64,000 bases of DNA, from NCBI GenBank assembly GCA_021776825.1, contig JAJFFG010000106.1, positions 1 through 64,000 on the forward strand, read 5' to 3'. Below, piece by piece: positions 58,306-64,000 of the stretch. The stretch's first letter is position 1; the number at the start of each line of letters is the position of its first letter. The notes beneath the pieces were generated by a model that did no database searches, was not told the DNA's origin, and worked only from the letters and a program-made list of their open reading frames with translations. Position numbers and translations under genes: made by a program. Source of the stretch: Planctomycetota bacterium (lineage in GTDB: Bacteria > Planctomycetota > JAJSAM01 > JAJVHW01).

Positions 58306-58698
58306 ATGAGCAAGGTACAGCTGGGCTATCTGCTGCTCTGTGACGGGCACGCCAAGGTCGGCGGCAAGGACTGTGTCCTCGGGATCTTCAATCGCATCTT
58401 CGCGAAGCGATTCCCGACGACCCACGAGCAGTGCTACCTGGCGTTCGAACTGTGGGCTGATCCCGGCATGCACAAGCTGTCTGTCCGCATCCGCGACACC
58501 GACCAGAACGACATTGTGCCGGCGCTCGGACCGCTCGACATGCAGATCACCGAGTCGGGCCAGGGCAGCGGCGCCATCCAGCTCCGCGGTCTTCCGCTGG
58601 CGAAGTCGGGCATCTACGCCTTCGTCGTGGATGTCGACGGCGTCGAGATCGGTGCGCGCGATCTCTTCGTCGAGCCGATGCCGGCCCCCCAGCAGTAA
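58306..58698 (+). CDS. DUF6941-family protein
   Basis: A 130-residue protein with the opening LGYLLLCDGHAKVGGKDCVL and GIFNRIFAKRFPTTHEQCYL. A beta-sandwich follows with GMHKLSVRIRDTDQNDIV and the closing strand GIYAFVVDVDGVEIGARDLF. This matches DUF6941 in order and size. Function unknown. ATG 58306 follows GGGGAG. A large hairpin follows its stop. Confidence 0.8.
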   Translation: MSKVQLGYLLLCDGHAKVGGKDCVLGIFNRIFAKRFPTTHEQCYLAFELWADPGMHKLSVRIRDTDQNDIVPALGPLDMQITESGQGSGAIQLRGLPLAKSGIYAFVVDVDGVEIGARDLFVEPMPAPQQ

Positions 58699-58699
58699 G

Positions 58700-58762
58700 C
58701 GAGCAGCCTGTCGGAGTGTCGGCGTCGCCGTGCGAGAGATCCCCTGCGCGACAGGCTGCTCG
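58700..58762. repeat. Hairpin element with CTGTCGGAG loop start, copy 1
   Basis: Fourteen-base perfect inverted repeat (58700-58713 with 58749-58762) around a 35-base loop that begins GAGTGTCGGC. It lies directly after the DUF6941 gene and resembles the element at 59169-59230. Confidence 0.65.
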
Positions 58763-59168
58763 TTAGACGGCCCGGCGGGCACCAGAGCGTGGTCGCAGTG
58801 GGCGATGACCTGGGCTTGAACCAGGGGGCCTCTCGCCCGCATCGCTCACGAGGACGCCACGCCTGACGGTCCCGAGCACGCGATCTCCCGCCAGGGATCC
58901 GCTTCACAACTGGATCGAAGGTGCGCGCGCGTCTCCAGAGCGAGATCTCACGCACTCGAAGCCGTCAGGACACGGTGCGACGAGCGCGTGCCGCAGCCAC
59001 GGGCGGGGATTCCATGCCGAGCGACGATCCCGCTGCGTCCTCGCGACGTCCTCGTGAACGATCTGGGCTAGTCCGTGGGAAGTGGATTCGCTCCCAAACG
59101 ACCGCATCGGCGCGGCGCACCGCCGGAGGCGCGGCCGCGCCGCAACTCGCCGCCCAGTCGGCCCTTGT
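58763..59168. other. Gene-free stretch between hairpin elements
   Basis: No supported gene in about 400 bases. It holds the second copy of the 31-base intergenic repeat. Confidence 0.5.
59043..59073. repeat. 31-base intergenic repeat, copy 2
   Basis: Differs from 42139-42169 at two positions. It is 17 kb away and in the same orientation. In this copy no gene starts just downstream. Confidence 0.7.
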
Positions 59169-59230
59169 CTAGCCGGCTGTCGCGCCGACCCGCGTGGCCC
59201 GTCGCGGCCGAACCTCCGACAGCCGGCTAG
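59169..59230 (-). terminator. Hairpin element after the Rieske gene, copy 2
   Basis: Fourteen-base perfect inverted repeat (59169-59182 with 59217-59230) around a 34-base loop; the right arm includes the Rieske stop codon. Read on the minus strand it shares CTGTCGGAG and GCGACAG with the element at 58700-58762. Probably a terminator-like mobile hairpin. Confidence 0.6.
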
Positions 59231-59538
59231 TTGCGGATCTGCACGCGGCCCGCATCGACGCGGACCTCGTAGACCGGAACCGGTCCGGCCCACGGGGCGA
59301 ATGGGCAGGTGCCCGTCTCGACGTCGAACTTCCAGCCGTGCCACGAGCAGACCACGTGGCCGTCTCGGAGGACGCCGTCCGACAGCGGAGCGCCCGCGTG
59401 GGGGCAGCGATCGGCCATCGCGACGAAACCCGCCTCGCCGCGAAACACCGCGATCCCGGCCTCACCGGCGACGATCCGACGAGCGAGGCCAGGCTCGAAC
59501 TCCTCTTCGGCCCCCGCATCGATCCATCCCGAGTCCAT
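59227..59538 (-). CDS. Rieske [2Fe-2S] ferredoxin-like protein
   Basis: The two Rieske motifs are present and complete: DRCPHAGAPLSDG and VVCSWHGWKFDVETG (CxH and CxxH). Length 103 residues is that of NirD/biphenyl-dioxygenase-type ferredoxins. It would pass electrons to an oxygenase or reductase, but none is adjacent. It diverges from the ECF sigma gene. Confidence 0.88.
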   Translation of the reverse strand: MDSGWIDAGAEEEFEPGLARRIVAGEAGIAVFRGEAGFVAMADRCPHAGAPLSDGVLRDGHVVCSWHGWKFDVETGTCPFAPWAGPVPVYEVRVDAGRVQIRN

Positions 59539-59595
59539 CGCGCCAGTCTCCGTCCGCGTCTCGACGCGACCGAGGATTCGTGATGGGATGGCTCC

Positions 59596-60240
59596 GTGCG
59601 CAACCCCCAAGCCCCTCGCGACGTCTCCTCTGACGTGACTGTGCGAGAGGAACGACGTGCGCTCGAGCGAACCCTCGTTGCCGCCTTCCGGGGTGGTGAT
59701 GTGGCGGCGTTCTCGGAGTTGGTGGGACTGCACCACCGGCGCCTGTTCGTGATCGCGCTGCGCCGCGTCGGGAGTCCCGAGGTCGCCGAGGACGCTGTTC
59801 AGGTCGCCTTCACGAAGGCCTACCGGAGCCTGGCGGCACTGCCCGCCGACGCCGACGTTTCGGCGTGGCTGGCCACGGTGGTGGAGAACGCCGCGATCGA
59901 TCAGATCCGGCGTGAGGCGCGCCATCGCCGGCTCGCCGACCGCGCCTTCACGGCTGCTCCCGAGCGGAGCGACCGTCGCGGGGCCACGCGCCACGCGAAG
60001 CCGAGCCTGGACCGTCCGGAGCGCGAAGAGCTGGGTGGGATCCTGGGAGAGGCCATCGCGGCCCTGCCGGATCCGTATCGCCGCCCGCTCGAACTGTTCC
60101 ACCTTCGCGGCCTGCCCGTGGAGGAGATCGGCGCCGTCCTCTCGCTCAACGTGAACACGGTGAAGTCTCATCTGGCTCGAGGGCGGGGAGTGCTGCGCCG
60201 CCGTCTGGGCCCGAAGCTTCGCCGGGGGGGATACCTGTGA
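59596..60240 (+). CDS. ECF sigma factor (second sigma/anti-sigma pair)
   Basis: Region 2 covers VAAFSELVGLHHRRLFVIAL, EVAEDAVQVAFTKAYRSLAA and DVSAWLATVVENAAIDQI; region 4 covers LPDPYRRPLELFHLRGLP and the HTH NVNTVKSHLARGRGVLRRRL. A complete ECF factor, paralogous to the one at 3.3 kb. GTG 59596 is taken; GTG 59635 and 59641 are alternatives. It overlaps the anti-sigma gene by four bases (GTGA). Confidence 0.88.
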   Translation: MRNPQAPRDVSSDVTVREERRALERTLVAAFRGGDVAAFSELVGLHHRRLFVIALRRVGSPEVAEDAVQVAFTKAYRSLAALPADADVSAWLATVVENAAIDQIRREARHRRLADRAFTAAPERSDRRGATRHAKPSLDRPEREELGGILGEAIAALPDPYRRPLELFHLRGLPVEEIGAVLSLNVNTVKSHLARGRGVLRRRLGPKLRRGGYL

Positions 60241-61985
60241 CCTGCCCGGAGTTCCGCGACCGGATCGAGGAGTACGTCGACGGACTGCTCCCACCGGAGG
60301 AGTCCGCGCGTTTCAACGCGCACCGAGATGACTGCGGCGACTGCCGCGTCGAGCTGGCGGAGGCCGATCGCTTCCGCGAGCTTCTGGACACGCGCGGCAA
60401 GACCGCGTTGACCGCGTGGGAGGGCCAGCGCATCGCGGCTCGCGCTGCCGCTCGGGTCGCGGGCACGCCTGTTGAGTCCCCGGCCGAGGGCGCGCCCGTC
60501 GCTAGCGCGACGGTCTCGATCACCGCGTTGCGTACGCGTAAGCGTTGGACCGTCGTCCGTCTCGCTACGGCAGCGGCCGTGCTCGTCGCCGCTGGCTTCC
60601 TGGGAGCGGGTCTCTTCGGAGAGAGTGGTCCGCAGGTACTCGCCGAGGGCATCGAAACCCGCCTCGCACCGGGCGATGCCGCCTGGTCGGGCTCGTCGAA
60701 GCGCGTCCTGGTTGCCGAGGGGCGCGAGGCCGTCGTCGAGGTCGCGAGCGGCTCCGGCGGAGCCCTGCTGCGCCTCAACTCCGGGTCGGTCCTCTTCCGC
60801 GTCGAGCCTGGCTCGGACCTGACCGTTGCCACGGCCGCGGGCCGCGCGGTGGCCGATGGGACCACGCTGGTGATCGACGTACGCGGTGATCGTTCGGTCG
60901 CTGTCTCGGTCATCGCGGGCAAGGCGCACTTTGTCCAAGGCGATCGGAAGACGCATCTCCGACCCGGTGAGCGCTTCGAGATCGACGCCGAGAGCCGCCC
61001 GCACCTGCTCAGCAGCGCCAACCTGCACGAGCTCGAGCTCGAGGCGCATCTGCAGCGAACCGAACTCGACGCGCTCCGCGAGCAGCTGTCGCGCGCCGAG
61101 GAACTCGTGCGCGTTACGAGCGAGGCGGCGAACCCCGAGGCGTCGGATGCGATCCCGTGGGAGGATCTCGGACGGGCCATGCACGCGCTGATCGGCGGCG
61201 CGACGCGCGCCGAGCGACTCGAGGCGCTGTCCGTGTTCTTCGCGCACGCGGCCCGTATCCAGGATCTGACAGGAGCCTCCGATCCGCTTCGTGCGCTCGC
61301 GCACCCGCGCTTCCTCGACGGCATCGCGCCGAGCTTCTTCCGCGCGCTCGCACCCGAGGCCACCGACTCCTCGTTGGACGCGACGGTTCTCGACACCCGC
61401 GCGGCGACCGACGCTCTGGCGGGGGTGATGAACGGGAGCCCGACCCCGACCGAGCTGGGCGCCCAACGTCAGCGTACGTTCGTCGCCGTGATCCGGTCGG
61501 CTCAGCGCAATCTCGGAGTCGGCGCCGCGGCGACCATGGTGGACGATCTGCCCAAGGGCTGGATGGCGCTGCGTCCGTCCGTGCGGGATCTCGACGATCG
61601 CACCGAGGGCCAGTTCGTGGCGTGGTGGAGCAAGCACTTCGCGCTCGATGAGGCGCAGAAGGGCGAGCTGGCCATCGTCGTGCGGCGCTACGTGGAGGAG
61701 ACGCTGACGGTCCAGGAGGCCATTCGGCGCACCATCCCCCCAGACGAGTTCGCCGCCGCCGTGTTCCCGCGCTCGCGGCGCTGGCCGAGGAACGGGCACG
61801 TCGAGGAGGAGCCGAAGGGCGCCTCCTCGGATCGCGTGGCCGAGCAGCTCCGGCTGATGGAGGCGCGATTGCGCGTCGCTGAGCCTCGGATCGGCTTCGA
61901 ACAGGCGCTCTGGACCCTGCTTCGTCAGGAGCAGCGCGAGCGTGGATTCGGCTCCATGGCGCGGCTCCACTCGTTCCGCAACTGA
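60237..61985 (+). CDS. Zinc-finger anti-sigma / FecR-like membrane protein
   Basis: The zf-HC2 module is complete (TCPEFRDRIEEYVDGLLPPE, RDDCGDCRVEL: His-x3-Cys-x2-Cys type). A membrane segment (VVRLATAAAVLVAAGFLGAG) follows, then a FecR-like beta domain (LRLNSGSVLFRVEPGSDLTV, TAAGRAVADGTTLVIDV, KTHLRPGERFEI), a short coiled coil (LELEAHLQRTELDALREQLS) and about 300 helical residues of unknown role. It is paralogous along its length to the protein at 3.8-5.5 kb, including the HPRFLDG stretch near residue 355. It probably controls the sigma factor encoded just upstream. Confidence 0.82.
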   Translation: MTCPEFRDRIEEYVDGLLPPEESARFNAHRDDCGDCRVELAEADRFRELLDTRGKTALTAWEGQRIAARAAARVAGTPVESPAEGAPVASATVSITALRTRKRWTVVRLATAAAVLVAAGFLGAGLFGESGPQVLAEGIETRLAPGDAAWSGSSKRVLVAEGREAVVEVASGSGGALLRLNSGSVLFRVEPGSDLTVATAAGRAVADGTTLVIDVRGDRSVAVSVIAGKAHFVQGDRKTHLRPGERFEIDAESRPHLLSSANLHELELEAHLQRTELDALREQLSRAEELVRVTSEAANPEASDAIPWEDLGRAMHALIGGATRAERLEALSVFFAHAARIQDLTGASDPLRALAHPRFLDGIAPSFFRALAPEATDSSLDATVLDTRAATDALAGVMNGSPTPTELGAQRQRTFVAVIRSAQRNLGVGAAATMVDDLPKGWMALRPSVRDLDDRTEGQFVAWWSKHFALDEAQKGELAIVVRRYVEETLTVQEAIRRTIPPDEFAAAVFPRSRRWPRNGHVEEEPKGASSDRVAEQLRLMEARLRVAEPRIGFEQALWTLLRQEQRERGFGSMARLHSFRN

Positions 61986-62082
61986 ACGAAGCGCACGTCT
62001 CTCCCGACGTGTCCGTTGACCTCACCGCACGTGGGCGCGAGGATGGCCGCACCTTGGCGGGCGTAGTGGGGTCAGAACGAGA

Positions 62083-64000
62083 GTGAGCGCAGCGTCCGGC
62101 AGAGACGATGACCTGGATCGGGAAGAGGAGACGCTCCCCGGCGTTCCGCTTCCCGATTCAGAGGGTCCGCGTGCTGATGACCCGCAAGCTGATGACGATG
62201 GCCTCGGTCGCGACGACCGGACGATCGTCGGCGGCTACGAAGATCTGCCGACCCAGGCCCCGACCGATCCCGACCAGCCGATCGATCCCGATGACACCGC
62301 GGACATCGATCCCCGCGAGCTCGACACCGGCGACTTCGGCACGCCGTCCCGGGAGATGGAGACCGGGGATCTGACCGAGGCCGCGAGTGGACTTCGCGAC
62401 GACGAGGAGACGCTTGCGCCGACGGAACTGGATACCGGCGACCTCACCGAGGTCTCCCGCGAGCTCCAAGGGGAGCAGGCCACGATGGCCGGCTTCGAGG
62501 CCCCGCACCATCCCGACGACGTCCATGAGACGGAGATGGACACGGGTGACCTGACCGAGGCGTCGCGCGAGCTTCAGGACGAGAACGCGACGATCGCAGG
62601 CTTCGGCGTTGCGCACGACGACGACGACGACGACGACGACCGGTCTCCGACGGAAATGGACACCGGCGACCTGACGGAGGCCGCTCAGGGGCTCGACGAC
62701 GACGCGACGATTGCCGGCTTCGGCCCCCCGGGCGGCGAGCCGCAACGTCCAGCGCGCAAGGCTCCGCTCGAGGACGACGACGCCACGATCGTCGGCGGCA
62801 TGGCCGACCTCGGTCGCGGGAAGGCCGTCGAGGACGACACGCTCGGCGCCGAGGGCGAGACGATCATCGGCGGTGCCGGCGCCACGCAGGGGCCGAGCCC
62901 GCCGAGTCGGACGAAGTCGCACGGCGCCGCGGGCACCCGCCGTCTAGGCCGCCGCAAGAAGGTCAAGCAGATCACCAAGAAGAAGGGCGTCACGGCGACT
63001 CGCCGCGACCCCGCCGCGGGCGGACCGAGCGGTCCGACTCCGGGAGTTGGTCCTCCCGGCCAGATGAAGCTCGAGAAGGGTGAGCTCCTCGCCGGCCGCT
63101 ATGAGCTCGTCCGTCGCCTCGGTGTCGGCGGCATGGGCGAGGTCTGGCAGGCGCGACACACGCTCCTCGACGGCATGCGCGCGATCAAGGTGATCAAGGC
63201 GTCCATCTCGCGCGACCCGACGTTCCGCGAACGGTTCCTCTCCGAGGGCCAGACCATGATGCGGGTCAAGCACCCGGGCGTCGTGGAGGTCACGGATCTC
63301 GATGAGACGCGGGAGAACCGCGAGCTCTTCATGGTCATGCAGTACCTGAAGGGTCGCACGCTCTACGACGCGGTGCGCGACGCCGATGACCCGCTGCAGG
63401 GTGACCTGCGGAACACCGTCCGCATCTACATGGAGAACGCGATCGGGATCCAGCGGATCCACGATGAGCGCATCGTCCACAAGGACCTGAAGACAGACAA
63501 CACGCTGCTCGTCGTCGGCGACGACGGACTCGAGCACCCGAAGGTCATCGACTTCGGCCTCGCCAAGCGACTCGAGGACCCGGACGTGCCGCCCGAGGAG
63601 GGTGCGAAGGACGATCCGGAGCGCGGCAAGCACGAGAAGGGCACCCGCGCCGGGATGGACATGCAGACGACGCTGTCCGGCACGCTCGCCTACATGGCGC
63701 CCGAGCAGTTTGCGGCGAAGGCCAGCACCTTCCAGAGCGATATCTACGCCTGGGGCGTGATGTTCTACGAGGCGTTCTTCAACGGCGAGTACCCGATGCC
63801 CCGCGGCGGGCTCATGCACTACATGAACATGCATGGGGACGATGCGCGCCGGGCCGACTACCTCGCCGAGACCCGCCCTGATCTCCCCGAGTTCCTGGCG
63901 AAGCTCATCGACCAGTGCATGGAGACGCACAAGGAGGACCGTCCGGAGTCCTTCACGTGGATCGCCGAACAGCTCCAGTGGTGGCTCGACATCCCGGTCC
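62083..64000 (+). CDS. Ser/Thr protein kinase with repeat-rich N-terminus (runs off right edge)
   Basis: From about residue 339 a PknB-type kinase is clear: LGVGGMGEVW (ATP loop), AIKVIKA (Lys), IVHKDLKTDNTLL (catalytic loop, with HKD in place of HRD), VIDFGLAKR (DFG), SGTLAYMAPEQF. The 325 residues before it are acidic and repetitive. MDTGDLTEA-like units occur four or five times, each followed by a short (D/E)xATIAGF or TIVGG motif with a conserved Thr; eight such Thr sites are visible. A basic segment (RRKKVKQITKKKG) joins the two parts. GTG 62083 is the most upstream sensible start. The C-terminus lies beyond the window. Confidence 0.88.
   Translation, partial: MSAASGRDDDLDREEETLPGVPLPDSEGPRADDPQADDDGLGRDDRTIVGGYEDLPTQAPTDPDQPIDPDDTADIDPRELDTGDFGTPSREMETGDLTEAASGLRDDEETLAPTELDTGDLTEVSRELQGEQATMAGFEAPHHPDDVHETEMDTGDLTEASRELQDENATIAGFGVAHDDDDDDDDRSPTEMDTGDLTEAAQGLDDDATIAGFGPPGGEPQRPARKAPLEDDDATIVGGMADLGRGKAVEDDTLGAEGETIIGGAGATQGPSPPSRTKSHGAAGTRRLGRRKKVKQITKKKGVTATRRDPAAGGPSGPTPGVGPPGQMKLEKGELLAGRYELVRRLGVGGMGEVWQARHTLLDGMRAIKVIKASISRDPTFRERFLSEGQTMMRVKHPGVVEVTDLDETRENRELFMVMQYLKGRTLYDAVRDADDPLQGDLRNTVRIYMENAIGIQRIHDERIVHKDLKTDNTLLVVGDDGLEHPKVIDFGLAKRLEDPDVPPEEGAKDDPERGKHEKGTRAGMDMQTTLSGTLAYMAPEQFAAKASTFQSDIYAWGVMFYEAFFNGEYPMPRGGLMHYMNMHGDDARRADYLAETRPDLPEFLAKLIDQCMETHKEDRPESFTWIAEQLQWWLDIPV

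Overview
The window is a very GC-rich bacterial chromosome segment with dense gene packing, frequent GTG/TTG starts and strong GC bias at third codon positions. Three features together point to a member of the Planctomycetota or a close relative. They are several ECF sigma factors paired or fused with large membrane/FecR-type proteins, many exported proteins of unknown role with lipoprotein or Sec signals, and a Ser/Thr kinase with a long repeat-rich N-terminus. This assignment is an inference from gene content, not from a marker gene.

Layout. 0-8 kb: an IS4-type transposase remnant at the left edge, an ECF sigma factor fused to a membrane/HEAT-like protein (minus strand), a lipoprotein gene broken by one stop codon, an ECF sigma/anti-sigma (FecR-like) pair, and two exported proteins of unknown role. 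7.9-9.2 kb: a debris zone with a response-regulator fragment, pieces of tRNA-Gly joined to short GC-rich repeats, an intact tRNA-Gly(GCC) and two copies of a TTGACA promoter block. 9.2-22.4 kb: a glycosyltransferase, an esterase with HEAT repeats, a carbamoyltransferase with SxtJ-like and DUF5989 partners, a Ski2-like helicase, two exported proteins and a CehA/PHP-type metallohydrolase.

22.4-30.5 kb is an accessory island. The last codons of the cehA-like gene occur again at 30.47 kb, as expected if foreign DNA entered at that gene's 3' end. It holds a pentapeptide-repeat/TIR gene (frameshifted) and a decayed copy of its 3' end, a ParB-like protein plus a Dam-type adenine methylase (a probable two-gene operon), a minus-strand operon of three unknown proteins bracketed by a 31-bp perfect repeat, and several small unknown genes. 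I recognise no integrase.

30.7-44.6 kb is mostly housekeeping or metabolic: a TIG-like exported protein with a strong terminator, an oligopeptide ABC transporter (binding protein plus two permeases), a homocysteine methyltransferase/methylene-THF reductase fusion, a very large GlmS-like double-SIS protein, an agmatinase-family hydrolase and a second esterase.

44.5-53 kb is a tungsten-cofactor locus: a JAMM metalloprotease gene diverging from tupA-tupB-tupC (tungstate uptake), then a MoaD-MoeA fusion, then a MoeA-periplasmic-binding-domain fusion, and facing them a tungsten-type aldehyde ferredoxin oxidoreductase. The genes form a logical chain from tungstate import through metal insertion to the enzyme. 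The MoaD part is locked inside a fusion with its Gly-Gly internal, and a JAMM protease is encoded next door, so proteolytic release is an attractive hypothesis.

53-64 kb: a pseudopilin-like protein coupled to a tiny upstream gene, a large lipoprotein with carboxypeptidase-regulatory-like repeats, ThiI, a thioredoxin-like protein, a DUF6941-type protein, a Rieske protein, a second ECF sigma/anti-sigma pair paralogous to the one at 3-5 kb, and a Ser/Thr kinase running off the right edge.
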